DNA of 64,000 nucleotides from Boswellia sacra (taxonomy: Eukaryota > Streptophyta > Magnoliopsida > Sapindales > Burseraceae): assembly GCA_013180625.2 (NCBI GenBank), contig SNVD02015005.1:30369-94368 (forward strand), given 5' to 3'. Below are positions 35,757-46,925 of the stretch, in pieces. The translations under genes were made by a program, and so were the position numbers. Numbering within the stretch: the stretch's first letter is position 1; each line of letters starts with the position of its first letter. The notes under the pieces are model-generated. The model was not told the DNA's origin. It made no database searches and saw only the letters and a list, made by a program, of their open reading frames with translations.

Positions 35757-38158
35757 ATGGTTAAGGTTAAATATGAAAGTGAAGGTGTCGAAGGCAGAGA
35801 GAAAGGAGGTTCAAAGATACTCGAAGATGGGACACTACAAGTAACTAAGTTCTCTACCTTGGAGGTAGCAGAGGACTTTTATATGAATCATGCAAGGAAA
35901 AGGGGGTTCAGTGTTAGGAAAGAAGTGCTTCGTAAAGATAGTAATGGTATTTGTATTGCACGACGGTGGGTGCGTGCAAAAGAGGGATTCAAGCGGGAGA
36001 AGTGGATGCACAGGCCAGGGCAAGTGCGCCACCCTAGGGATTGACACGTGTGGGCTGCAAGGCTGCATTCTGTGTGAAGCTGAACAAGAGAAGCGGGGAA
36101 TGGGAAGTCAAAGAATTCAATGCCATTCACGCTCACTATTTGGCATCTGCAATGGAGGTGCATTTACTTCCTTCAAATCGAAACGTGGAATTGAAAGATG
36201 TTGAATTTGCTAAGGGATTGAGGGAAATTTGGGTTAACACTTCAAAAGCAATGGAGTACATGGCTTCCATGTCTAATGGATATGGGAATGTGGGGTTTAC
36301 GAAAAAAGATCTCCAAAATAAGATGGATGTAGAGCTTCGTCCGCCGAATGATAGCAGTGATGCTCAAAGGCTACTGGTCTACATTAAGGCTACAACAAAT
36401 GTTGATCCAGGAGTGTATTTTGATTACAAGGTTGATACGAAGAATAGGATGGGAGATTGGTTTTGGTGTGATAGTGGAGCGCGCGTAGATTATCAAGTGT
36501 TTGGTGATGCCTTGGGTTTTGATGCAACCTATAAAACCAATAAGTACAGGAGACCGTTGGTGCTATTCATTGGAATTAACCACCATAGGAAAACTACATT
36601 GTTCGGAGTGGGAATGCTTTCAGATGAGACAGTGGAGACGTGTATGTGGCTTCTTACCACGTTCATTAAGGCAATGGATAACAGGCATCCACAATTTGTT
36701 ATCACGGATGGGGATAGATCAATGAGGAATGCTATTCGGACAGTACTACCTAATGCAGTACATCGCCTTTATTGTTGGCATCTACATAACAATGCAAAGT
36801 ACAACACTGGGGATTTGGGTTTTGCAGGAAAGCTGGCAAAGGTAATGGGCGAAAACATGACTGTTGCTGAGTTTGAAAATAGATGGAGTGGAATAATGGA
36901 AGACCATGGACTACGGAACAATAAGTGGGTGAAGAAGTTGCATGATGATAGGAGACTATGGGCTGAAGCATACTTGAGAGGCAACTTTTTCGGGGGGATG
37001 CGCAGTACGCAAAGGTGCGAGACGACTAATGCCTTCATAAAGCGCTACGTCAGTGGGAAGCTATCAATGTTGGAGGTGTGTTGCCAGTTGGAGAGGGCAT
37101 TACGAAGGATGAGGAATAATGAGGCAAAGGACGATTTTCATAGTCAATATAGTGAACCAGTCTTGGAGACACATCTAGTAAGGTATGAAGACCAAGCACG
37201 AAAAGTTTTCACAAAGGCAGTGTTCTGCTTGGTTAGGGAACAGATAGCTGGAGAGGCACTGCTCATTGTTAGTGATAGAATGTCAAATCTAGAGGGTGTG
37301 GTGTATGAGATAACTCAATTTGAAGACCGAAAGAAGAAGTGGAGGGTGGTATACCAGCAAATAAATAGCCAAATGGATTGCTCGTGCAAATTGATCGAGA
37401 GAACCGGTATTCTTTGTAGTCATATATTTTGTGTAATGAAGGTTGAACATGTGCAAGAGATTCTGCATTCCATGATATTGCCTCAGTGGACAAAGACGGC
37501 AAAGTTGAGAAGCATTTGGCCTAGTAGAAACATAGATCAGCCATGGGAACAAAGGAAAATGGCAATGGTTAGAGCAATGGCAGCTGCGTGTAAGAAAATG
37601 TGGGATTTTGCATCTGAGATCGATGATGGATATAATGAAGCAATGGAGTGTATATTTAGAATGACAATGAGGGCACAACATCTGATTGGAGGGCTACCAA
37701 AATCTGATGCCCAAGCAGATGGTGTTGTACGCATCAGATAAATAGCGAAGGACCCTCCCCTTGTAAAAGGAAATGGCAATTCGAGAACTACTGTGGAAGG
37801 TAAAGGCAGTCAGCGCCGCAAGTGTGGACATTGTTGGAAGCCTGGCCATATGAAAACAACATGTAGACAAAGAGATGTATTCAGGAGAAAGGGAACAAAC
37901 AGTAGAAGGGGGAAAAATTACGAACGTATTACAGAAGAAGACATTAGGGGACAAGGCACTGAATATGAGCTAAGAAGACCTATGATGCAGGAACCATGTT
38001 GGTTGCAGAACATGCCCTCATTTTCATCATATGTGCCTGGAAATGACGGGACAACATATTTTCAGCAAAATCAGCAAGTGCAGATCCATGACTTTATGAA
38101 TAGGTACAAACTGCATAACAATATAAGCCAAGTTTTCATTTATTGTAGTCCAATGTAA
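35757..38158 (+). pseudogene. FAR1/Jittery-type Mutator-like transposase, one frameshift and one nonsense codon
   Basis: N-terminal FAR1-type region (FSTLEVAEDFYMNHARKRGF; ARRWVRAKEGF) runs to 36,044. The frame then shifts by one lost base near 36,040, and LTRVGCKAAFCVKL continues to 37,741. Counting from codon 36,041, the DDE parts are FDATY (D161), ITDGD (D223/D225), CWHLHNN (C245, H247, H249) and CETTNAFIK (E327). SWIM zinc finger CSCK...CSHI is at 448-461. A TAA at 37,739 interrupts the frame, which then reads IAKDPPLVKG into a zinc knuckle (CGHCWKPGHMKTTC) and ends at 38,158. The first zinc ligand, usually Cys in the FxC motif, is Arg. The family catalyses cut-and-paste transposition in the nucleus and gave rise to the FHY3/FAR1 regulators. 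Codons are open upstream to about 35,685, so the true start is uncertain. Confidence 0.9.
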
Positions 38159-40397
38159 ACTGATTGCTGAGATGAAATGATGAAACGAAATGGTTATACA
38201 AGAACTTTAAATGAGATGTTTCAATTAAAATGAGTATGTTGCTGTTACATACAGTTTACAAACATTGTAAATTATTTTCTACAGCTCTACAATGTAATTG
38301 TGAAAGCTAAGAACCTAATTAGTTGATATGTGCTGCTTGACAGGTAGGATATGTGGCTTCAAATCTCATATGGCCATGAAGGCTGCAGTGCTGCGTTTGG
38401 GATGAATATTGCAGGTACTAGTAATTTGCTATGAGGCGTTCCTGCTTGATGATAATGTTTGCTAAAAGCTTCATACAATTCGATTTTTATAATGGGACTT
38501 CGCATGATCACCATAGAGGCAACATCGGAAAAATAGAAAACTATATTAATTTACAAACGTATGCGATATTTGCATGGTTTAGTATTTCATTATGATTCAT
38601 TGTAGCAGTAGAATATATGGTTCTCTAACATTACTAGAATAGGCTGTTTACATGAGGAAGACTGCAAATGTTATTTCATTATCAATCCTGGGGATTTTTT
38701 ATTTTGCATGTTCTCATTTTGTACAATATTATGGATGGCATTCTGTGAACATTTGTAACACCTTCTTCATTAATGTGTTGTTTTATTTGGTCATGCAGGT
38801 AACAGTCAACATAAAGGTTGTGTTGTTGTGCAATTTTTGATACCTTTCTGGTACTAAGATCTGCCATCTCCTTCATTACTCATTTTTATCACATACAGGA
38901 GTAATAGATGGTGAATTCTGCTATCCGAAACAATGATTGGTAATCCATGTAATATGAATTTTGAATTTCAGCGAAAATTTTTAACCATAATGGCATCTCA
39001 TTTTTTGAACAGTGTCGTGTTAAGTACCATATTCTGGATTTGATGATTAATTTTTGGCTTAATTTTGGTATCTGCCTAGTTAAGCAACATTATAATAGAA
39101 GCCTCTTTTTGGTGAGGAAAAGGATGATTATTGACACTTCTATATTTGGATTGCTGTGTTCAATATGTAAACTTGGATTGATTGCCCATTTACTATATTT
39201 TATTAATCTTGCAACACTTGTACAGATTTTTTTTTCCTTTTAGTGCTACCTAAAACGGCACTTTTGTGAACAATCTCAGTCATGTATGTGTTGTTTACAA
39301 AATATATTTCTTTTCTTGCAGCAGTTGTCCTAACATCGCTTTTTAGGTAGGAAGTTGAGGTCATTGTTGAATTTTTAATGGAGAGGAGTGTGGACCTTGA
39401 ATCAATTTCCAGGGAAAACAAATTGTTGCCTTACTGGTTTTTAATCGCCGTGCCTCTCATGCCTATGTTATTTCTTTCAGTTACGAAATTTGCAAATATA
39501 TCATGTGCATGCTCCAGCATGATGAACTACTGGGCTATGGCTTTGTGGCATGAGTTAACTCTTTAATAGTTGTTTCAATTGTTTTGCTTTCATTAGTAAA
39601 TGCACAAGTAATTAAGTGATTATTTCACTCAATTACTGGAAATAGATCTGGCAGCAATGGTAAACATTGTAAGATCATGCATTGAATAGATAGGGCAAAT
39701 AATTATTGCCCCCTACAGTCATGGTTTATGAACACAAGCAAGAAATTTATGCTGTTGTAAGCTACATCATGACATAAAATCTTTGATATCAACGAATTTG
39801 TTTCATTTAAAGGAAGTGGATTGCTTATCATTTATAGAAGTTATTCTAATTTGCTTACCTGCTTCAACTCTACTATGTTAAAAAGCAGTTAATCAATTTT
39901 TTCTAGGCTGAATTTCACAATTCTAGTATTGGACATCAAAGTTGATTTGAAGATGAAGACAATGGCAATTCATCGCAATAACTTTCAATACTTGCAACAT
40001 CACTGTTCAATTCTAAATTTGAAGCCGACACTGTCAATAAGTCAGGACAAATTATACGCCTAAATATGTCTAAACATTCAGCTTTAGCACATCATGCAGA
40101 AGGCCATTCTTTTCAGGTTCAATGACCCTAATGTTGCATTGTATTCGCATCAATTGAACTATTTACTCTATCAACCCAGTCAATAGTTCAAATGAGGATC
40201 ACTACTTCATCTAGATGCATTAATTTGGAGCCTACCCTCTCGAAAAAAGAAAAATACAACACCATAATCGGATGCTAGGGAAATATCTAAAAATAAAACA
40301 TTTTCTTTATAAAACAAAGACACATGGTAACAATATAATGGAAAACATACTCCTGCAAACATCTATTTAAGGCCAGCAACTGCATTACAATATTTTG
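38159..40397. other. No gene recognised
   Basis: T-rich and intron-like in composition, with several possible splice acceptors (for example TTTTCTTGCAG near 39,321), but no coding match. The right end of the Mutator-like element should be within or just beyond this interval. Confidence 0.35.
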
Positions 40398-40742
40398 TTA
40401 AAATACAAATGACATATTCCCTACTTCTATTTCTAGCAAAAGCATTGATAAGCATTTCATTCTAGTGTTGAGAGCCAATAGAAATACAGAGGCCTCCAAA
40501 ATTATCCCAGTCCCAGAAAATAAACCTATCAAATAATAAAACAAACAATCAACATACAAGGCACAGTTATATGAACTAAGAATTCCTTTATGAGTCCACA
40601 GATAGCTCAAGCACTGTAGGACATGTTTTGCTTCATTAGCATAAGCTACACCATCTGTAAGTAGTGCAAGCATTCTAAACGAGTTCATGCCATTAGATCC
40701 AAGCCTTTGCCTCACAACTTGATTGGACAGAGCTCTAATATT
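40398..40742 (-). other. Unidentified coding-like exon
   Basis: The minus strand opens after an acceptor (GTCTACAG, exon from 40,742) and reads NIRALSNQVVRQRLGSNGMN, FRMLALLTDGVAYANEAKH, LQCLSYLWTHKG, then a more hydrophobic stretch to a stop at 40,398. The first 52 residues look like real protein. I do not recognise the family. Neighbouring exons were not found, so this may be a fragment. Confidence 0.35.
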
Positions 40743-41553
40743 CTGTAGACCATATTATAGAAAGAATATTAGTCCCCTATCATCAATCCAGCCTCATTTT
40801 GTTTTCCACTCTATCAACACATTAAATGAAAATGCAATAGGCTATGAATCAAAAGGAATGAATAAATATCCTATTAATCATACAAAGAAAAATTAAATAA
40901 ATCGGTTGAAAATAAGCAAGGTGAATTAATTTGTCAGCTTCCTTCAGTTCTCTAATCTAATTACTTGGGCAAGTAATTTGCAAGAAAATTAATTCTCGAT
41001 GAGACAAAATTGATTAAGAAGGCTCTAGAACTTCTGCTTTACATTGAGATGATATGAAATCATTAAGAGACTGGTAAATGGTGCAAAAAGTAGCGTAGCA
41101 AAGGAGAGCCATTGCATTATATGCTTAACCAAGGATTTTTCTTTCAACAAATAGAGATTTAGAATCCTCAACAAAAACTTATTAAAAGTGCAACACTTAC
41201 CGTAATATAAAGAGTGCCATATTATGTTTCGAAGCCAATAATGCCCTAAAAGGAAGAAAATATAAGATGATCAATTAGGCAGATAAGATGACATTGAAAG
41301 AAATATATGAAGTTCATTGAGAGATAAAAGGACACAGTGCAGAATTAATAGCAAAGTGCAAGACAAACAATTGGGCAGATAAGTTGAGTTTTCATTTTCA
41401 AACCTGAAGGTCCGAAGATGTGATTGATTTTAAATATTATGAAATTTAAAAATAATACATGCTAGATGTTGATTCAAAGCTATTGATAAATGAGTTAATT
41501 TCATAAAATAGTACATAAGCATTCATGTCAAAATCCTTATGTACATATCAAAC

Positions 41554-42706
41554 CTGAATGTCTGAAGACTCTTAATTGAGATTCTCAACCCATGCTTCAG
41601 TTCCCTTTGCTGCACAAATAACATGAAGCTAAAACAATCAAACAAACCAAACCATTTCATACATTCAAGTTAACAAAAATGGCTACAATTTAGTTGGAAT
41701 TTCAACATAATGCCTCATTATTTTTATTTAATTCCACATCAATTTAAAAAATGTATATTTTAATAATTGTATCCCAACAAGTCCATCAAATGCCAGATGA
41801 TGAAGTGGATGTTCCACATAAAACCCAACCCATTTTCTAAGGTTTAGAGTAAAAGAATATATCGTGTGGAATTGTTGAAAAGGACTAGGGAAATGTCTCT
41901 TACTTGCCCATTGTATATGACAACTTGCACTCCTTTTGAAAGCAGCTCATCAACCTATAAGAGAAAACAACGATAAGAAGATAATATAGCAGTGTGAAGA
42001 TTAAAATCAACTTGTACATGTTTGGCTACAAGGAATAAATCCTCATCACTACTTTAATGAAAGATAGTTAACAAACCGCTATGATTCCTACTTGAACTCT
42101 ATCACCAACTTTAAAGGTGGCCTACGACTCAAGACAAATACAACAAACAAAAAGACATGCCCAAATTATTGACCATAGCACATAATCAATCAGGAAATTA
42201 AAGAGACGGCTCTCTGTCTTTTTCAATTGCAAAAATCGACCTAAAATAGTTAATTATTTTAATATTGATAGAATCTTCACAATGAAGATTGAAGCATACA
42301 TTGTAATATTCTAACATGCCCAAAACATCAACTAATATAAGTTGTGGCTTACCTCATTTATTCTTGGTCTCATAAAATCTCCTTCAAGCACAGAGAATAC
42401 ATTATCTGACTATCCTCCCCATCTGAAAAAATAGTAATTATACTTCAATAACAAATTAAATATAACGTATCTACTTATTTTGAAACGAAGAGGAAGACTT
42501 ACGCCACATTCTTGGGGAAATCTAAAGCTTCTCTTTTAAATTGCAATGTTCATCAAGCTATCGAGATCACCATCACCTCCGACACTAGCAGATTTCAAGT
42601 ATTTAAGGTATCTTTAGTACCTTTTCATTGCAATTGCTTGTGTTAACTTAGCAACCAATACCGATACTGGGTCCACAACCGAATCTAGTAGGAAATTGTA
42701 AAAATC
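41554..42706 (-). pseudogene. Serine carboxypeptidase-like (SCPL51-type) pseudogene
   Basis: Four minus-strand exons with GT/AG borders are in order: 42,706-42,503 (DFYNFLLDSVVDPVSV; GGDGDLDSLMN; FPKNVA), 42,422-42,353 (WGG, stop, SDNVFSVLEGDFMRPRINE), 41,954-41,904 (VDELLSKGVQVVIYNGQ) and 41,628-41,554 (LHVICAAKGTEAWVENLN, stop). This is the C-terminal half of an S10 serine carboxypeptidase-like protein; intact members are secretory or vacuolar peptidases or acyltransferases. The exon carrying the nucleophile Ser was not found, the usual D of LDVIC is H, and several stops are in frame. A less certain upstream piece (FQQLEHDTVIGELL) is near 43,010-42,970. Confidence 0.82.
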
Positions 42707-42764
42707 CTGCATTACCCCATACCAGAGCAAGTCAGTAAACTATACAATTGTGCTATCATAGATA

Positions 42765-42876
42765 ACTAAAATGTCTACTACCAAATAAAGAGGGAACAAA
42801 TACTAACAATCCAATTTCATATTCATACAATAATAACATAATAACTAAAATGTCTACTACCAAGTAAAGAGGGAAC
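42765..42876. repeat. 36-bp direct repeat
   Basis: AACTAAAATGTCTACTACCA followed by AGTAAAGAGGGAACAA-type sequence occurs at about 42,765 and again at about 42,841 (76-base offset). Confidence 0.8.
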
Positions 42877-43079
42877 AAGTCAACATAGTGACCGTCTTCA
42901 AGTTGTTGCTTAATTTTTACAGGTACACTCTTTTCATATAGTGGAAGATTTAGATTATGTGACAATAACTCACCAATAACTGTATCGTGTTCCAATTGCT
43001 GGAATGTATCCTCTAATAACTCACCGAAGCAAAAAATTAAGAACTTCCACAGAATTTGTCTCGCTGTTAATAAAGCTCT

Positions 43080-43675
43080 TGCCCCTTACCTGCTTAAAAC
43101 TATGGGTTCGCAAGTGATCTGTTGCCACAACCTCAAACCCATGCCCAGCTTGCGTCTAATGCCCTATTGGATCATACGATTAGCACCTTACAAACCTAGA
43201 GCCTACAAAACCCACTGCCTCAAAACCCGTCGCCTGTCAACAAAGCTCTTGCCCCTTACCTGTTTAAAACTATGGGTTCGCAACTGATCTGTTGCCACAG
43301 CCTCAACCCCATGCCCAGCTTGCGTCTAATGCCCCATTGGAGAATACGATTAGCACCTTACAAACCCAGAACCTATAAAACCCACTGCCTCAAAACCCGT
43401 CGCCTGTCAACAAAGCTCTTGCCCCTTACCCGCTTAAAACTATGGGTTCGCAACTGATCTGTTGCCACAGCCTCAAACCCATGCCCAGCTTGTGTCTAAT
43501 GCCCCATTGGAGAATACGATTAGCACCTTACAAACCCAAAGCCTGCAAAACCCACTGCCTCAAAACCCGTCGCCTGAAAACCCACTGCTAGCACATGGCA
43601 CGATAGGAGGATAACCCACTGCCTCAAAACCCGTCGCCTGAAAACCCACTGCTAGCACATGGCACGATAGAGGAT
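43080..43675. repeat. 170-bp minisatellite, three copies plus a short-unit tail
   Basis: ACTATGGGTTCGCAA recurs at about 43,097, 43,267 and 43,437 (period 170). Each copy continues TGATCTGTTGCCACARCCTC and ATTAGCACCTTACAAACC. A shorter 51-base duplication (CACTGCTAGCACATGGCACG) follows at about 43,582-43,670. The similar ~61-codon frames in the first two copies are by-products of the repeat. Confidence 0.9.
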
Positions 43676-43949
43676 AAATATGTTGCAAGGGCGTGCTCTC
43701 GAAGATCAAAGTTTATAACTAATGAAGGAACACGTTCAAAATCAGAAATGCACTTTTTACTCTATCGGAGCAATGGGTTACCAGTAAAAGTGGCTTAAGA
43801 TATCTTTGTCAACCAGAGCCGTTGGATTACGCATTTAACTTAACTCCGCGATCTAACGGCCCATAAATCTGCTGTATGTATACTTCTACTGGACTGTAGT
43901 CCGACTCATGCCCTCATAATTTTGAGACCAGACCCATTCACGTCCTATG

Positions 43950-44565
43950 TATATTTTGTACCTTTCAAGCTTATTTGAAAAACAAGCCCCTTAGTAGGAT
44001 TCTGGCATCTTTTATACGAATCTCTAAATTGGTTAGATGAGACAAATGCTTCAACTCATGGAGGGTAGCTAGCATTTATCCTTTCAGTGTTGGGTCCTTC
44101 ATTGTCCCACTTTATGAAGGTATTTCCCATATTTAGATCTTCCAGCTGGGATAAGCTAGAGATAACATTAGCTAGAATAAAATTTGGAAACAATTGCTTA
44201 AATCTGACAACTTGAGACAACTCAACAAACCTATTTCTGTGGGCAACAGCTCAATATCAGAACCATCAAAGCTAAGAATTTCTCGTTTTCATAGTTCTCC
44301 AACAACATTTATGTCTTCGAGTATACATTGATCTAGACACAATGTTTGAAGGTTCATTAGTAGTTGAATTGATGACGATAGTTGCAATAGCTGTATTCTA
44401 GTAAAACTAAATTCTAAAACACATTTAGTTCTGTCATCTCTATGAAAAAGTGCTCAGGGATTTTAACAAAAGAATTCTCGTTCCTCGAATTGAAAAATTT
44501 AAGTTGTGGATATACCAATCCTTCTGGAAGCTCACTAATACTGCAATCAACTAGGAGAAATACTT
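43950..44565 (-). pseudogene. CC-NB-LRR disease-resistance gene fragment (LRR part)
   Basis: The minus strand reads DCSISELPEGLVYPQLKFF, IPEHFFIEMTELNV, then SSIQLLMNLQTLCLDQC, IELLPTEIGLLSCLKL, DLSNCFQ, SLSQLEDLYMGNTFIKWDNE and HELKHLSHLTNLEIRIKDA with at least four frame changes or stops. This wording is typical of the leucine-rich repeats of RPS2/RPS5-type CNL immune receptors. No P-loop/NB-ARC was found here. A spacer is missing between the last two segments, so the fragment is both truncated and internally deleted. Confidence 0.8.
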
Positions 44566-44569
44566 ATGT

Positions 44570-45940
44570 ACAACCACCTCACTTTGCTTAGTTGGTGCGC
44601 CCAACAAATCATGAATTAATTAAAATTATTTTAAATTAATTTGAAGAAATATATGGTATGGATATAAAGTCAAGAAGATTACCGTGTAACTTGATGTATG
44701 TACATTTATCATATATGCTTCTTAGAAATTTGGTTGTTCCTTTGCTATTCGTTTGGGCAAAATTTATTACATAGGTTTGTTAGACCTTAACGATCAGACT
44801 CGATAAACTAATCAAATTGCAAATAATCATACAATTAGAACTAATGTGTAAACTCTAACTTTCTTTTATTATAAATAAATAAATATGAAATTCATCCCAA
44901 GTTTTAACAATTTGTTAAATGTCAGGGCGGGCCAACCTAAGTTACAATAATTTTAGTTAATGAAGATATAATATTTAACTCAAAATATGAGCACAAAGTC
45001 AATATTTCTTTGCTTGTGCATAAATAATAATGTCAACTATCAGAAGTTCAGGCAAAATTCATGACAGGGGTTAGTCACCAAGTATAAATCTAAATTATAT
45101 GTAAAACCACCTAATGTTATTATTATCTAATCCCAGAGTTTTCTTGTACACTTGTAACAACTCCTAGTCTCATAACCCCTATATATTTCATATTAAATCA
45201 TAACATCAAAAGATATATATTCAATATAAATAATGGCTGGCCATAGCCCTGTCTCTACGTTTCGTATTTACGTGCTCATTGAATTAATTAGCCGTATCTA
45301 GTTCCATCTTGAACATTGTGTTGATTAATTAATCTTTAAGAGGAGGTCAAGACAGAAAGATAGATTAAAGAAAAGACATGTTACATCCATTGATGCAGGT
45401 GGTATTCAACTGCTCTACAATTAAAATTACACTTTCAACCCAAACTTATCCATATATATACACCTTGCGTCAGTGAGATTGATCAGAAAAATATATAATA
45501 AATTCAATGTCATTGCCCCTAAATATCATCCAGAGTTCATGAAATCTATAATTTCATCTATAGTGAAATTCGGATTCCAAAATTGTAACTTACCTAGTCA
45601 CTGTAATTAATAAGAATTAAGAAATGAAACAGTCATCATGTAAGTTAGACTGGATTAATGTGCACTTAATGTTACGTGTCATTGGGGCCCAAGCCCAAAG
45701 TCTAATACATTGAAAAATAAAAGTATCATTGAACATTTTAAGTATTTTATTTATTGAGATTTAAATTTCTTTTAATAATGTATAAAAAGGCTGCCTGCCA
45801 CTTTAAATAGTTTTTAAATATATCGTGATATTTTTATAAAATTTTATAATACATTACATTTTGTTATTATATGTTCAGAATGTTTATTATCCCGGAGTCA
45901 GATAATACTATATTAAATATTCAATTTTTATTTTGTATTC
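44570..45940. other. No gene recognised
   Basis: AT-rich. Several pieces (for example GCTTCTTAGAAATTTGGTTG near 44,715 and CATGTTACATCCATTGATG near 45,378) recur in diverged form around 51,740-51,920, indicating dispersed or segmentally duplicated sequence. Confidence 0.45.
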
Positions 45941-45979
45941 TTTCTTTCAAATTATCTAGCAGACTAATTTTCAAGATTT

Positions 45980-46200
45980 ATGGCTTCACAAACTGTTGAG
46001 GATAGTTCTAAATCTGGTACAAGATGAACGACTGCAGAAGATTTATTAAAACCATTGAATTTAGTATATGGTAAAGTAGTTACAGGGTGGGGAACTACTC
46101 CTTTGATTGGCGTTCAATGGCTCTACTTGCAATATTCTTATCTATTATTTTGGAGATTTATAATTCTTTCATTTTATTGGATGGAATTTCACTGAAATAG
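45980..46200 (+). pseudogene. psbH: Nuclear insertion of plastid psbH
   Basis: ATG at 45,980 opens MASQTVEDSSKSGTR, then a TGA where plastid psbH has Arg, then [27 protein letters not shown], a one-base deletion, [17 protein letters not shown] and ILLDGISLK with a stop at 46,200. Span is 221 bases; an intact 73-codon psbH plus stop would be 222. PsbH is a small membrane phosphoprotein of photosystem II. The frameshift, the CGA-to-TGA type change and the nuclear surroundings show a decayed nuclear plastid insertion (NUPT). A little non-coding plastid flank (GACTAATTTTCAAG) is recognisable upstream; neighbouring psbN and petB were not seen. Confidence 0.9.
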
Positions 46201-46296
46201 ATTCACAAGAACCACAAAATCTTAGCTTTTAAATACAAAAAGTGAAACATATTAGGTCTCGAATTTTTATTTAGCTCATTCTTTTTTGGGGGTTTG

Positions 46297-46300
46297 ACTA

Positions 46301-46347
<47 letters not shown>
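46297..46347. repeat. (AT)n microsatellite
   Basis: An uninterrupted AT dinucleotide run of about 50 bases. Confidence 0.95.
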
Positions 46348-46350
<3 letters not shown>

Positions 46351-46534
46351 TCTATATTTTCGGAATATGAGTGTGTGACTTGTTATAATTGATCCTATTG
46401 ATAATAGAGAGAATGGATCTGTCGTCTTGATAGAGATGGTTTTACTTGTCAGATATTCATTCTAGTATCTTAAATGCGGAATATGCATGAAATGGATCAC
46501 GAAGTATTTGAATTGTGATTCATACTTAATATTC

Positions 46535-46925
46535 ATACCTCAAAACTAGCTTAAGGGGTGAGGATTCTCTCTTCACTTACAAAGTGACAACTAGCCCTTT
46601 ACACAATTGATGTCGGATTACCCCATCACACATCGTGCCTTGAGTCGGATAACCATCGACCTGTTTCTCCTAATTTGGCTGAGACTTGTTGGCTAGCCTT
46701 AGATACCGGTGTTGAGTGGCATTGGGTGTTCTCAACTTGAAAAGCTAGCTCAAGGGATAAGGATTTCCCTCACACTTATAAGTTGACCACCAGCCCCTTC
46801 TACAATCGATGAGAGATTACCTCAATGATCTCCCCCATCACACATTGGCCATTGAGTCGGATAACCATTGACCGGCTTCTTCTTGATTGGGCTATATGAG
46901 ACTTGTCGGCGAAGCTTAGCTTTAA
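46535..46925. repeat. ~195-bp tandem duplication, diverged
   Basis: Two copies (about 46,538-46,720 and 46,735-46,925) share, in order, CTCAA...GCTAGCTYAAGGG, AAGGATT, CCATCACACAT, GAGTCGGATAACCAT and GAGACTTGT. They differ by many substitutions and small indels. No coding match. Confidence 0.8.

Larger units (their letters stand above)
24664..38158. mobile_element. Remains of a large Mutator-like element with ULP1-like, PF01693-like and FAR1-type transposase genes
   Basis: These are minimum coordinates: the outermost codons of the two terminal genes. A ULP1-like protease gene on the minus strand and a FAR1/MULE transposase on the plus strand point away from each other, with a third gene fragment between them. 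Plant MULEs that carry ULP1-like protease genes are established (Kaonashi/KI-MULEs in Arabidopsis, CUMULE in melon), which is why I join the genes into one element. Ends, inverted repeats and target duplication were not located, so unity of the element is inference. All genes are degenerate, so the copy is non-autonomous. Confidence 0.6.

Noticed and set aside
43102..43457. Two near-identical 61-codon open frames as a duplicated small gene
   Set aside because: They are the same phase of a 170-bp minisatellite; the third unit does not keep the pattern, and no gene signals are present.
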